64,000 nucleotides of DNA from Cherax quadricarinatus (lineage: Eukaryota > Arthropoda > Malacostraca > Decapoda > Parastacidae). This document shows, piece after piece, positions 45,201-49,218 of the stretch. The notes beneath the pieces were generated by a model. It saw nothing but the letters and a program-made list of their open reading frames with translations. It was not told where the DNA came from and searched no databases. Made by a program: the position numbers and the translations under genes. Position 1 is the stretch's first letter. Every line of letters starts with the position of its first letter. Location of the stretch: the NCBI RefSeq assembly GCF_038502225.1, contig NC_091369.1, positions 4,646,471 to 4,710,470 on the forward strand. The letters run 5' to 3'.

Positions 45201-45527
45201 ATTTTCGACCCTTTATTGTTGCTCAGTTGATGCAGGTTAAAGACAATCTATTATTAATTTATTTATTTATTTTCCTGTGGGTGTTGCTGCCATTGTTGTT
45301 GTTGTTATGATCATAATTTATATTAACTAATGTTTAGTGTTCTATGACTGTTAGTATTTTGTTTTATATGTTTTGTTTATAGTATCAACAAGAGTCTTGG
45401 ATATATTTCAATGGCTCTAATATTTTATTTTTATTTTTTCTCTTTGACACAGGCCCAGATGCTGCTGAGAGACATGGAGGACGAACTCCAGCTCCTGTAC
45501 CGACAACTGGTGGTGGCCAGGAAGTGA
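2935..45527 (+). CDS. WS/DGAT-type acyltransferase, 8-exon gene
   Basis: Exons: 2935-3821, 37759-37893, 38529-38637, 39499-39626, 39804-39957, 44085-44229, 44771-44934, 45453-45527. All introns are GT-AG and the phases join without a break, giving 598 residues. The ATG sits in a strong context (gccaccATGg). Residues about 88-132 are strongly hydrophobic and probably form a membrane hairpin. DRPPWEI (281-287) leads to HHAIGDG (304-310), the HHxxxDG acyltransferase motif, which spans exon 2 just after the intron 1 junction. The C-terminal half resembles the WS_DGAT C-terminal domain. By family, such enzymes move an acyl group from acyl-CoA to a fatty alcohol (wax ester) or diacylglycerol (triacylglycerol), usually at ER membranes or lipid droplets; which substrate applies cannot be read from sequence. 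Introns 1 and 5 are swollen by LINEs, yet no exon is broken. Family confident; full exon chain inferred without transcript data. Confidence 0.88.
3822..4513 (+). repeat. AT-rich intron repeat, copy 1
   Basis: Begins with the dispersed stretch 'tattcaggtatacacaaata', then 'cagcatatgtgtagagaacc', followed by about 450 bp of very AT-rich sequence, and ends with a segment like 'ggctcttgatctgtgctccgg'. Related copies start at about 10118, 18419 and 34147, all inside intron 1. The first 90 bp also occur alone elsewhere (52264, 55935). Confidence 0.6.
4514..4595 (+). pseudogene. decayed duplicate of exon 1 end (left part)
   Basis: The stretch matches the end of exon 1 (about 3707-3807), sharing 'agtgaagaggggacatcacc' and 'tgatcgtccacc', but carries small deletions. 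It stops at 4595 where a LINE begins. The remaining bases (ggagacagaag and a splice donor) are found on the far side of that LINE at 10101-10123. It is thus one duplicated exon end split by an insertion. Confidence 0.75.
4683..4924. repeat. inverted repeat of the LINE ORF1 start
   Basis: Left arm 4683-4793 encodes the start of ORF1 on the plus strand; right arm 4816-4924 is its near-perfect reverse complement (about six differences), leaving a 22-bp loop. Both arms carry the ORF1 ATG. The plus strand then enters ORF2 sequence directly, so the rest of ORF1 is missing. Confidence 0.85.
4927..8200 (+). pseudogene. broken ORF2 of LINE copy A
   Basis: Pieces in several frames match the intact ORF2 at 29255-32593. 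An endonuclease-like part covers 4927-5560 (SDHR-like motif near 5478). 'GKAPGLDGLPEEFY' lies near 6150-6190, 'GRGLRQGC' near 6680, and 'GYVDDTTLLVD' near 6815-6850. A CxxC...HxxxxFC zinc-finger remnant lies near 7715-7765. Frameshifts and stops separate these pieces, so no active product is expected. Confidence 0.8.
8491..8800 (+). repeat. GC-rich dispersed repeat, copy 1
   Basis: About 310 bp containing 'cttcttgattcgccagtac', 'catgggaggagatacaagta' and 'ggcctctctggtctgc'. It recurs at 9450-9760 and, inverted, at 10270-10399 and 38258-38487. No open reading frame is shared by the copies. The element class is not recognised. Confidence 0.65.
9450..9760 (+). repeat. GC-rich dispersed repeat, copy 2
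   Basis: Same family as 8491-8800, in the same orientation, starting at 'cttcttgattcgccagtatt'. The two copies lie within the 3' region of LINE copy A. Confidence 0.65.
9880..10045 (+). repeat. SINE-like repeat with ATA-rich tail
   Basis: Contains 'aaggttccttgatgttggtg', 'ggggctcttgat' and 'tataatcctccgggtttagc', then runs into an (ATA)n tail at 10025-10045. Related pieces occur at about 4340-4470, 10796-10860, 19160-19270, 34790-34870, 38698-38760, 49460-49600, 50865-51025 (reverse) and 57655-57745. A fixed body with a simple-repeat tail suggests a retroposed element. Confidence 0.6.
10101..10866 (+). repeat. right part of duplicated exon 1 end plus AT-rich repeat copy 2
   Basis: Continues the duplicate begun at 4514: the last exon bases, then a donor reading AAG|gtaagt (gt at 10118), stronger on paper than the real exon 1 donor. 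The AT-rich intron repeat follows, interrupted at 10270-10399 by an inverted piece of the GC-rich repeat family. Confidence 0.65.
10867..11600 (-). pseudogene. LINE RNase H domain fragment
   Basis: On the minus strand the open frame at 10867-11346 contains an RNase H-like core: FTDGSVDP (first catalytic Asp), LQAEMVAIQQAL (catalytic Glu) and IHDDFTSSIN where a D(S/T)-type motif is expected. A second frame (11376-11564) with ADRLRYINACK-like sequence resembles the region between RT and RNase H in I- or Jockey-related LINEs. The frames are separated by a break and no RT is present, so this is a 3' fragment of a fourth LINE lineage. Confidence 0.65.
11601..12028. other. unassigned, with tRNA-like SINE head
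   Basis: Mostly unassigned sequence. At 11925-12000 the minus strand reads like a tRNA-derived head (agtggctcaagc, then gccgcgagttcg), related to the heads at 18304-18400 and 34871-34928. Confidence 0.4.
12029..14092 (-). mobile_element. CR1-group LINE copy B, main part
   Basis: On the minus strand this copy encodes RT to the C-terminus. SSFADDTRICM (motif C) is in the 12060-13112 frame. MREPQNLVNTSLSDV through the TDFAKAFDKCDHG motif A and SSVPQGTV is in the 13240-14026 frame. The element's 3' tail is at about 12029-12060. A SINE interrupts RT at about 13070-13352. The 5' part resumes at 18045-18303 beyond a nested RTE LINE. An in-frame TAA at 14033-14035 is shared with copy F. Confidence 0.85.
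13070..13352 (-). repeat. tRNA-headed SINE inside LINE copy B
   Basis: Full SINE of the 120-297 family in reverse orientation. The minus-strand B box (gggttcgattccc) is at 13294-13306 and the tRNA-like head at about 13290-13352. The flanking LINE sequence joins up across it when compared with copies F and H. Confidence 0.8.
14230..14690 (+). mobile_element. foldback retroposon copy 2
   Basis: Inverted arms at about 14227-14338 and 14546-14656 (about 110 bp, nearly perfect, slightly overlapping the left target duplication). An asymmetric tail holds the hairpin ggtattttatacc. The flanks are aaatagctgttgtt (14216-14229) and aaatagctcttgtt (14691-14704), a 14-bp target duplication with one mismatch. 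It lies in the 5' untranslated part of the RTE LINE. Confidence 0.8.
14915..17790 (+). pseudogene. RTE-like endonuclease-reverse transcriptase, frameshifted
   Basis: The first frame (to 15238) holds the start of an APE-type endonuclease; a frameshift near 15225 moves the reading into the frame that runs open to 17790. Visible parts: VVGDLNAKVG and ISDHFLVV (endonuclease), NAAGIDGIKIEMLK, an FMDLEKEYDRVD motif A, GLRQGCVMSPWLF, and LLFADDTVLL (motif C). A C-terminal LRWFGHVERM and RGRPRKGW region is typical of RTE elements. The usual SETKLKG-type endonuclease motif reads LSKTKLKG, so the catalytic Glu appears replaced by Lys. RT looks intact, endonuclease does not. Confidence 0.85.
18045..18303 (-). 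mobile_element. CR1-group LINE copy B, 5' remainder
   Basis: Minus-strand frame 'MRRETLVREIASIELKLKE...' matches 35520-35770 of copy F and continues directly from 14092 when the RTE insertion is removed. The copy is truncated here by a tRNA-like SINE. Confidence 0.85.
18304..18440 (+). repeat. tRNA-like SINE
   Basis: Contains a tRNA-like region with a B-box-like gagttcaatctct (about 18367) followed by 'gtttgtttca' and 'cagtcatgtc'. The same tail is seen at 34899-34925 and in variant form at 21805-21860. Confidence 0.5.
18455..18597 (+). repeat. short dispersed repeat inserted in AT-rich repeat
   Basis: The stretch from 'taggtaaggttcgtcaggaa' to 'accggtccacccctgtc' recurs at 49895-50030 and interrupts AT-rich repeat copy 3 between 'acatagatgg' and 'tagctacatagatt'. 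It has no open frame. Class unknown; size suggests a small non-autonomous element. Confidence 0.5.
18598..19310 (+). repeat. AT-rich intron repeat, copy 3
   Basis: Follows copy 1 (3822-4513) closely in order, including 'catagacaacatat', 'taatgattcgtgacttaatg' and the final 'cctgtataatcctacgggtt'. No exon-derived sequence precedes it, unlike copies 1 and 2. Confidence 0.6.
19314..19631. mobile_element. CR1-group LINE fragments
   Basis: 19314-19376 is a minus-oriented 3' tail (ggtcaacgccccc). 19409-19631 is a plus-oriented C-terminal fragment encoding HLNYWERLEALDLYSLERR and IIIYTWK, related to but diverged from copy F. Neither can be functional. Confidence 0.65.
19632..21800 (+). mobile_element. 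Tx1-like LINE copy C, 3'-truncated
   Basis: Begins at the shared 5' end (attcgctgcctgaccacgg) and is cut off within ORF2 at about 21800, where SINE-like sequence starts. ORF1 is nearly intact; ORF2 covers only the endonuclease and linker, with frameshifts near 21190 and 21590. Since target-primed insertion starts at the 3' end, loss of the 3' part must be a later deletion. Confidence 0.8.
19711..20880 (+). pseudogene. ORF1 (RRM/zinc-knuckle) of LINE copy C
   Basis: Starts at an ATG and reads open to a TGA at 20674-20676; the same frame continues after it to 20880 with the ORF1 C-terminus (RKRAAASDSDDVLTPAQR). It contains an RRM-like region (about residues 80-160) and a CCHC knuckle, CRICGAYDHMAAAC. 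One in-frame stop therefore breaks an otherwise complete nucleic-acid-binding protein. Confidence 0.8.
21797..21918 (+). repeat. SINE tail fragment
   Basis: Starts abruptly after LINE copy C with 'ccccacccgtggtatggttt' and continues with 'aatcgtgtcattacgatttc', resembling the tail of the tRNA-like SINE seen at 34899-34928. No head is present. Confidence 0.4.
21919..22141 (+). repeat. 223-bp direct repeat, left copy
   Basis: By eye identical to 33982-34204 over its whole length. It lies immediately outside the poly(T) end of LINE copy D. Its last 57 bp belong to the AT-rich intron repeat, which continues only after the right copy. Confidence 0.9.
23085..26430 (-). pseudogene. ORF2 of LINE copy D, one frameshift
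   Basis: Two long minus frames (26364-24433 and 24533-23085) make up ORF2. They change frame at the C-run near 24513-24524. Endonuclease motifs FVQEHNF, VGGDWNCVI and SDHRAVLVEV and RT motifs GKAPGIDGLPSEFY, ALDWQGAYDRVE and GYVDDTTIL are visible, as is a C-terminal zinc finger (CGRCSGEETAYHVVYFC). The codon at the expected ATG reads GTA. Apart from the homopolymer frameshift and the lost start it is well preserved. Confidence 0.85.
26434..27827 (-). pseudogene. ORF1 of LINE copy D, split by LINE copy E
   Basis: The minus frame runs to a stop at 26434. It contains an RRM-like region and the knuckle CRLCGEFDHMAADC, followed by a 56-residue segment present twice in tandem (about 26950-27285). 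Its ATG lies at 33806-33808; removing copy E and one target duplication restores one continuous frame, so ORF1 was open when copy E landed. Confidence 0.85.
27981..29240 (+). CDS. LINE copy E ORF1, RRM-like and zinc-knuckle protein
   Basis: A 419-residue open frame from the ATG in 'gtcaagATGgcg'; upstream in-frame codons exist but lack ATG. An RRM-like segment (KLRNVPFEADEADIRKVF, about residues 97-114, then YGTVHYA) precedes a single CCHC knuckle, CRLCGEYDHIAATC (C-x2-C-x4-H-x4-C, near residue 177). The C-terminal third is acidic then basic. By analogy with ORF1 proteins of L1-group LINEs it should bind element RNA in a ribonucleoprotein. ORF2 begins 14 bp after its stop in another frame, suggesting translation by reinitiation. 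Confidence 0.88.
   Translation: MAVSLRRRINTVGIELLKGTITTSSAQVLLPKIIRETYGVQDCDLYGVALNGGQRIFVKLLSATVYESLITRFQDVSLNVTPAVTVRMIDVSRYYTWIKLRNVPFEADEADIRKVFEKYGTVHYAQHGTWAAGAYAGFPEGSFNLKMTLRHQIPSYVYLQDFRTQVMVMYPGQRRTCRLCGEYDHIAATCDKRRHVPGPVVDVAAPASKVAGEEQTSDGGRGVLWSEIVDRAHRTGGELESRPQLPDQVSSPVDKEEQQVQEKVLEIEEELVEVLKTLSPPERDVTSERGVIGESSLPESLRHDNLGRDGGLESSIDSLHHSQVEVEVHREVTSDQDMCNMTVTRKRAATSDSDDVLTPAQRPGKKTEVKCEGSGVGGGSHDRRHRKKGGGKESTLKVLNVNSSSGVVKSDERKQGWKL
29255..32593 (+). CDS. LINE copy E ORF2, endonuclease-reverse transcriptase
   Basis: 1112 residues, uninterrupted. N-terminal APE-type endonuclease: MSVNVNGL, FLQEHNF with the catalytic Glu, VSVYAP, VGGDWNSVI and MSDHRAVVVEV. RT: GKAPGIDGLPVEFY, ALDWQGAYDRVE (motif A Asp), GRGLRQGCPMSQILF, and GYVDDTTVLF (motif C) with YVDD where many LINEs have (F/Y)ADD. 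C-terminal zinc-binding region CGICGGDETAFHVVYFC. By family, it nicks target DNA and reverse-transcribes the element RNA at the nick. All expected catalytic residues that I can place are present. I chose the ATG in 'aggtgtATGtct' as the start. Confidence 0.9.
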   Translation: MSVNVNGLCSGMKRDWFRNFLNKSRVDVVFLQEHNFKEGRVLEVAGFRVVTLPSPRLKGGVGILIRETSPFVLQRSEGGGGGRVLRVDGWWMGKRVSFVSVYAPAENNIKVKNDFVCEDLVFFLSALPEVAIVGGDWNSVIRVADVDPRGAGYMSVALRDLLRDVRLRDAFGGAVWETEYTFVRSGYAARLDRVYLSQGVNVKSFSTVETTMSDHRAVVVEVGWGTLADIYRSYWKLNISVLGDEEGLEGFSVLWRELSVEEQGVDDIVTWWDSVAKERIRKFYVREGKRINNLKYGLANYLEDRLRGCYGRGVGGNNFPMDEIAEIKGRLRVLQNERFQAVRMQAGVEEVLWGDKPSACVLRHQKQRQALTAIPCLEVTEMVGNYRVGQEIRTTKGMCAYAEAWYEKYWNSGGVGDGALDKVCTYVTCNLGNSDRKALGGKITAEEIENALRGMRKGKAPGIDGLPVEFYLQHWALIKEFIVRLFNSMKEKGKLGEKQETAVVVLVPKVKGQPTLREYRAISLMCADYKVFAKILGNRFKCVVERVVSKSQFGLPGRSMIEGHGILRSFVEAKGGGGGAALLALDWQGAYDRVERGALQVILRRQGFGEEIVEWVNTLYKGAKMRIQINGCMGREIAMGRGLRQGCPMSQILFACFQDPFYRMVDRSLCTPCAGSVGGGRAWPGLIGYVDDTTVLFRAGMSMRVLDEVVQLFGSATGMQVNSAKSRCMGLGSWVGGVGGRCNVVKEWAVSLKICGIIYRDDMVAAREENSDRLLERIVGRLGVLRPQHLTLIQRVIVVNILLYSKVWYVAAVFPITGTAIAGILRRVYKFLWGSRCDWLRREVVMLPVSQGGLGLLDLRRRAKCVFIKWEVLREGVNAGRLGRIHDRLGMWYRGMELRECEIVLRAVMLVRELRKVRIRVLCRLLVGRCVVPVEGLFPMYAWKSIWFRFSKLKLKPRAREVMFRFLHGILPSGEILRNRQVVEGGGCGICGGDETAFHVVYFCEGLEEVRCWLSRLVQRVGGRGVSVLRALSLDMGGLDEGVIRALDYIMVDYIYMSWVMRGRGDSEERRKVLAVTFYSTMCRNRDLYGRRWDQAFSEGYRMLTLGILVNL
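33761..33889 (-). mobile_element. LINE copy D, 5' end
   Basis: Minus strand holds the family 5' UTR (starting cattcgctgcctgg at 33889) and the ORF1 start codon (33806-33808) with the first 17 codons. It joins to 27827 across the nested copy E. Confidence 0.85.
33890..33981. other. 92-bp sequence between LINE copy D and the direct repeat
   Basis: No match elsewhere in the window. It separates the usual 5' end of LINE copy D from the right 223-bp repeat. It may be filler added at insertion or an unusually long 5' UTR of this copy. Confidence 0.5.
33982..34204 (+). repeat. 223-bp direct repeat, right copy
   Basis: Identical by eye to 21919-22141. Unlike the left copy it runs on into the AT-rich intron repeat (cttataactcccaagctac), so this side represents the original continuation of the target. 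Confidence 0.9.
34205..34870 (+). repeat. AT-rich intron repeat, copy 4
   Basis: Continues the repeat started in the right 223-bp copy: 'catagacaacatatcttaaa', a long AT-rich middle and an ending 'aagggctcttgatctgtgct'. Same order as copies 1 to 3. Confidence 0.6.
34871..34928 (+). repeat. tRNA-like SINE tail
   Basis: A B-box-like gagttcaagcccc (34882-34894) and then 'ttggtttgtttcagtcatgt', as at 18367-18416. The 5' half of the head is missing. Confidence 0.45.
34929..37417 (+). pseudogene. CR1-group endonuclease-RT, split by in-frame TAA
   Basis: The first part (to 35821) holds the second half of an endonuclease: GDFNLRHLKW, NTLDLIFTN, YSDHNIIEV. A TAA at 35819-35821 stops it, and the same frame restarts at an ATG at 35828. 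RT follows: SAPGPDSWNS, TDFAKAFDKCDHG (motif A), SSVPQGTVLAPILF and SSFADDTRICM (motif C). The C-terminal region has HLNYWECLRFLNLYSLE. The extreme C-terminus is altered near 37330-37417. The stop is shared with copy B, so it predates both insertions. Confidence 0.85.
34929..37582 (+). mobile_element. CR1-group LINE copy F
   Basis: The longest copy of this family here, 5'-truncated in the endonuclease domain. It ends with the family tail 'ccaggtaaactccaggta' near 37558-37577, the sequence also seen at 298-370, 12029, 41253 and 46593. It lies in intron 1 just upstream of exon 2, in the same orientation as the host gene. Confidence 0.88.
37759..37893 (+). CDS. acyltransferase exon 2 (active-site motif)
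   Basis: Joins exon 1 in phase 2 to restore an Arg codon and then reads YTVLVRLHHAIGDGVSLM, carrying the HHxxxDG motif. Borders are cag|g and cag|gtgagt. The acceptor side resembles a dispersed repeat. Confidence 0.9.
38258..38487 (-). repeat. GC-rich dispersed repeat, copy 4 (intron 2)
   Basis: Reverse complement of the family at 8491-8800 and 9450-9760. It lies in intron 2 (37894-38528), which also holds a small minus-oriented CR1-group tail at about 37983-38040. Confidence 0.6.
38529..38637 (+). CDS. acyltransferase exon 3
   Basis: Reads RGTMMLWSAMVLPLG and on to NNVLHGPPLSGTK. Acceptor cgcag|a and donor aag|gtgagc; enters in phase 2 and leaves in phase 0. The length fits the family's variable linker after the active site. 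Confidence 0.82.
39175..39264 (+). repeat. (ATT)n microsatellite in intron 3
   Basis: About 28 uninterrupted TTA/ATT units. It produces spurious poly-Tyr and poly-Ile open frames on both strands that are not genes. Confidence 0.95.
39499..39626 (+). CDS. acyltransferase exon 4
   Basis: Encodes IMTASAGLPLAVLKQVK and ATVNDVLMSCLAAALTKHF; the NDV(L)-type segment is characteristic of condensation-domain-like acyltransferases. Borders gcag|ata and cag|gtatga, phase 0 to 2. Confidence 0.88.
39804..39957 (+). CDS. acyltransferase exon 5
   Basis: Encodes LQEVPQVTVAVPVSFHD and NRFSVATIKLP, matching the conserved 'PVS.R ... N.....LP' pattern at the start of the WS/DGAT C-terminal domain. Borders gcag|g and aag|gtacgt, phase 2 to 0. 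Confidence 0.9.
39987..41252 (+). mobile_element. Tx1-like LINE copy G, internally deleted
   Basis: In intron 5. It has the family 5' end, the start of ORF1 (ATG near 40137) up to the zinc knuckle at about 40673, then jumps directly to the ORF2 zinc-finger region and 3' UTR. About 3.7 kb present in copy E (roughly 28540-32198) are missing. The 3' UTR is broken at 41252 by a CR1-group LINE and resumes at about 42795-42889 and 43119-43206. Confidence 0.85.
41253..42794 (-). mobile_element. CR1-group LINE copy H
   Basis: Minus-strand copy from the 3' tail (41253) to the SAPGPDSWNS part of RT. Small internal deletions lie near 41720 and 42590, and the frame is broken near 42290. Next to copy F it is one of the better preserved RT fragments. 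It lies within LINE copy G, where about 800 bp of the host LINE's 3' UTR are also missing. Confidence 0.85.
42890..43118 (+). repeat. tRNA-like SINE within LINE copy G
   Basis: Interrupts the LINE 3' UTR between 'cttgcgagcatgta' and 'caatccgtttgtcagtt'. At 43033-43115 it has an A-box-like tggtccagtggc and a B box ggttcaatccc, so it looks tRNA-derived, but the tRNA-like part is at its right end. Confidence 0.6.
43385..43690 (+). repeat. tRNA-headed SINE (intron 5)
   Basis: Same family as 120-297: B-box-like ggttcgagccc near 43443, then the body 'gtggaaacattaggacgtgt' and 'gtggactggtgtgggtcgca', ending at 'caatggaaataaataa'. Confidence 0.7.
43700..43985 (+). repeat. dispersed repeat, C-rich (intron 5)
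   Basis: Contains 'aacaggcctactgacccatg', a C-run, 'ccagacccagcagcacatgc' and 'ctcatgtatttatctaacct'. A short related piece lies at about 55650-55690. It resembles a common decapod repeat as far as I recall; class not assigned. Confidence 0.45.
44085..44229 (+). CDS. acyltransferase exon 6
   Basis: Encodes RVLDEMKRDPALGSVMWL and SLAQRIISGAGVTAAASNVP. Borders acag|agg and cag|gttagt, phase 0 to 1. The 'SNVPG' end leads into the next exon and matches the family's conserved 'SNVPGP' segment. Confidence 0.9.
44771..44934 (+). CDS. acyltransferase exon 7
   Basis: Completes the SNVPGP motif, then GHKVEDMLFWVP and GVSVSFASYMGEVKVGLNVD, matching the family's C-terminal 'G..L....YSY.G.....D' region. 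Borders tcag|gtc and gag|gtaagt, phase 1 to 0. Confidence 0.9.
45453..45527 (+). CDS. acyltransferase exon 8 and stop
   Basis: Encodes the last 24 residues (AQMLLRDMEDELQLLYRQLV and the end) and TGA at 45525-45527. The acceptor is gacacag|gcc after a T-rich tract. Confidence 0.85.
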   Translation, partial: AQMLLRDMEDELQLLYRQLVVARK

Positions 45528-46592
45528 AACTCTCCCCAAACACACTTGCTTTTACCATATGTAAAACCTCGCCCTTCCAGCTCCTTTTCTTGTCCTCCCA
45601 ATACCTTTTTTTTTTTTTTTTGCCCCCCATGAGATGCTTGATCCCAGCTTCCAGCAGCCAAACTTCGCGTGAAGTTCGGCTCTGTTTGGTATTTGATAAC
45701 GATGAGTCTAGTGATTAGTGGCCCAGTCTTACGAAAGTGTTATCCAGGCAGCTGAATACATTGTTGATAAATGGTTCAGAGAACCACATGAGTCAGACAC
45801 TTATGCAACGCTTGGGTATCTTTACTGTAGACTTCAGTCCGGTCCAGAGAAAGATGGAAGATGAGGGGGAGTTTGGGTTATCAGTCCCTCTGGAATGGAG
45901 TCGGATGTTTGATCCATCAGTCTCGCAATACATACCATCCCTGGATAGTTAGGATTAAAGTAGACATAATCTTAAAAGAGCTATTGACAGCATAAGGCAA
46001 AAGACGGGATAAGATATTTATAATCCACCTTACCTGCTGTTGATGTCACATAGCAAATGTTTGAGCTGTGACATGGTATGCTTCTTATCTCTGGAAAAAA
46101 AGATACTTATGAAAGAGAATGGATTTTTTTGCGAAACTTATACCCTCCAGGTATAAGTTTTCTTTGTTGGCTCTACCTCCTTTCTCCTCTTAATGGCCGG
46201 GTTGTGCGCTTTTCAGCGCCATCTGTTTACCAATGTTCGTAGTTTTGATGTTCATCCTGAGCCTTTTTCTTCTCTTGGTTTCAATTTTGAATTCATTGGT
46301 GATCTGGGCGAGCGAGGTTCAGCACATCACCTATAAAGGTTCTCCTGATGTTTGAGTATCCTGACCTGTTGACGGAGGATATATACACATGGGAAAGGAG
46401 GTGCGTATCTGTGAATATACACAGATTATTTTATTCCCTATTTTAGTAATTAAAAATGTTCTTGACTGGTGTATAAGTGACTTGCAGTCTTAATGACCCT
46501 CGTGTAGGAGTGTGTTAAGACCCATTGAAATAGCACTCTCATAACCACGAGTTTCTTGCCCTGTGTAATCTTGCTTGTTTGTTTCTATATTG
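45528..46592 (+). other. 3' flank of the acyltransferase gene
   Basis: Probable 3' UTR, no clear poly(A) signal chosen. It holds a T-run (45608-45625), a decayed foldback piece (about 45755-45930, with 'gcaacgcttgggtatcttta') and a perfect 11-bp-stem hairpin at 46134-46160 (aaacttatacc, loop ctcca, complement). Nothing coding is evident. Confidence 0.5.
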
Positions 46593-47617
46593 TTTACCTG
46601 GAGAGAGTTCCGGGGGTCAACGCCCCCGCGGCCCGGTCTGTGACTAGGCCTCCTGGTGGATCAGAACCTGATCAACCACGCTGTTACTGTTGGCTGCACG
46701 CAAACCAACGTACGAGCCACAGCCCGGCTGATCAGGAACTGACTTTAGGTGCTTGTCCAGTGCCAGCTTGAAGACTGCCAGGGGTCTCTTGGTAATCCCA
46801 CTTATGTATGCTGGGAGGCAGTTGAACAGTCTCGGGCCCCTGACACTTATTTTATGGTCTCTTAACGTGCTAGTGACACCCCTGCTTTTCATTGGGGGAT
46901 GTTGCATCGTCTGCCAAGTCTTTTGCTTTCGTAGTGAGTGATTTTCGTGTGCAAGTTCGGTACTAGTCCCTCTAGGATTTTCCAGGTGTATATAATCATG
47001 TATCTCTCCCGCCTGCGTTCCAGGGAATACAGGTTTAGGAACCTCAAGCGCTCCCAGTAATTGAGGTGTTTTATCTCCGTTATGCGTGCCGTGAAGGTTC
47101 TCTGTACATTTTCTAGGTCAGCAATTTCACCTGCCTTGAAAGGTGCTGTTAGCGTGCAGCAATATTCCAGCCTACATAGAACGAGTGACCTGAAGAGTGT
47201 CATCATGGGCTTGGCCTCCCTAGTTTTGAAGGTTCTCATTATCCATCCTGTCATTTTTCTAGCAGATGCGATTGATACAATGTTATGGTCCTTGAAGGTG
47301 AGATCCTCCGACATGATCACTCCCAGGTCTTTGACGTTGGTGTTTCGCTCTATTTTGTGGCCAGAATTTGTTTTGTACTCTGAAGAAGATTTAATTTTCT
47401 CGTGTTTACCATAACTGAGTAATTGAAATTTCTCATCGTTGAACTTCATATTGTTTTCTGCAGCCCACTGAAAGATTTGGTTGATGTCCGCCTGGAGCCT
47501 TGCAGTGTCTGCAATGGAAGACACTGTCATGCAGATTCGGGTGTCATCTGCAAAGGAAGACACGGTGCTGTGGCTGACATCCTTGTCTATGTCAGATATG
47601 AGGATAAGGAACAAGAT
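46593..47617 (-). mobile_element. CR1-group LINE copy I
   Basis: Minus-strand copy from the 3' tail through the C-terminal region to RT motif C (SSFADDTRICM, around 47545-47580), truncated just upstream at about 47617. It lies outside the acyltransferase gene. The frame is open over most of its length apart from a break near 46895. Confidence 0.85.
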
Positions 47618-48099
47618 GTTGTATGTTATTGCGTATAGTGTTGCTAGCATTGACTTTTGGGTGTTGAGAAACTGCGTTTTACACACTCCTTGTGGCTCCT
47701 TAATGGGGCAAATAGTTATGTTCCTCTGGTAACGTTATGTTTGCCTGTCTTAAACTCTGTCAGTGTTGTGGTCCTGTGTGTAGGAGTTAATTGGATTCAA
47801 GAAGGCAGTGACTGGCTTCGCCAAGGGGAGGGGGAATTGCTTCGGGGGCTTAAGCCCCCTAAATAATAAAAATGCTGTTTCAAGTGTCATAGCCCCTCCC
47901 TTCCAACCAAATAGCTACCCTTAAGCCCCCCTAAAAAAATTGGGACAGCGCCCCTGCAGTGACTTACGCAGTTTAGGTTCACTAGTCTGGTGGCTGTCAT
48001 CTCGGCCTCCTCAACATTAGAACACCTAGTTGATGTCCGGAGTAAAATTAGTGTATGAGCTCAGAGGAGGGGAGGCAGTGGGCAAAATGGAACTGAACC
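47618..48099. other. unassigned spacer
   Basis: No gene seen. A short C/T-rich stretch around 47840-47960 ('aagccccctaa', 'gcgcccctgcagtg') looks like repeat debris. Confidence 0.3.
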
Positions 48100-49140
48100 A
48101 GCTGGGATGGTGAGTTCAAGGTGAATGTGCAATATATATACTGAAAGAAGGAAGGTACCGACAAATTAGTGAAGAGCATGCATAGCTCTCCTGTATAAAG
48201 GTAAAAGAAATAAACGAAAGTATAAGAATTATACGGCAATAAGCCTGTTGAGTATACCAGGTAAAGTGTAGTTATTGAAATAACTGTGGGTGACAGTAGG
48301 ATTGCAGAGGAACAAGATTTTAGGATGGGTAGAGGATGTGAAGACCAGGTGTTTATACTGAAACACACAAGTCAACAATACTTAAAGATAGGGGGCATTT
48401 TCATTTGTGAATTTATAAGTCGTATGATAAGGTAGACAGAGAAGCAATGTGGCAGATGCTTGTAATAAGTTGTAGTTTACTTAAAGCAGTAAGGAGTTTT
48501 CATGTAGGTTGAGAGACGCAGGTTACATAATGTAGGAGGGAGATTATTTCCCAGTAAAAGTAAGCCTTGGACAGGGATATGTGATGTCACCATGGTTTAA
48601 CATATTTATAGATGTAAGAGAATGGTGTTGGGGAGAGATGCGAGACTACAATATGAAGAATCAACATGTGGAAATTGTCAGTTGCTTTATGCTGATGACA
48701 CTGTGCTTTTGGGAGATTCTGAAGAGAAATTGTAAAAGTTGGTGAAAGGAGAAAAAGTGAACGTTGAAAAGAGCAAGGTGATGAGAATATAAAAAATCTA
48801 GGCAATGAATAATTGGAGACTGGAGAAAATAAATGCTTTCAGATATATGGAAGTGGCGTTGTTGTGGATGCGTCTATGAAGGATGAAGTAAACTATAGAA
48901 CAGAACAGGGAAAAGTGGGTGATACACTGGGGCATCTGTGGAGACAACTTTATCTATGGAGAAAGTACCAGTGTAGTAGTAACACTGGTATATGGGTGTG
49001 AAGCATGAGTTGTGAATGTTGTAGCAAGGAAGAGGCTGGAGGTGATGGAGATGTCTGAGGGCAATGTTTGGTGTGAATATTATGCAGAGAATTAGGAGAA
49101 TTTACATTAGGCAAGGGTGTGGGGCTACCAAAAAGTTGGT
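48100..49140 (+). pseudogene. decayed RTE-like LINE fragment
   Basis: Matches the RTE RT region at 16430-17530 in order: 'gcatagctctcctgtataaa' (about 48180), 'agcctgttgagtatacc', the motif C region 'atgctgatgacactgtgctt' (48690-48709), and 'ggtatatgggtgtgaagcat' (about 48987). Numerous deletions and stops remove any coding capacity. Two tandem 30-bp units near 49146-49218 follow. Confidence 0.8.
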
Positions 49141-49218
49141 TCCATGTAGTCCAGCCCAAGCTGGGTAGTAATGACATCCAGAGGTATTTGTAGTCCAGCC
49201 CGAACTGGGTAGTAGTGA

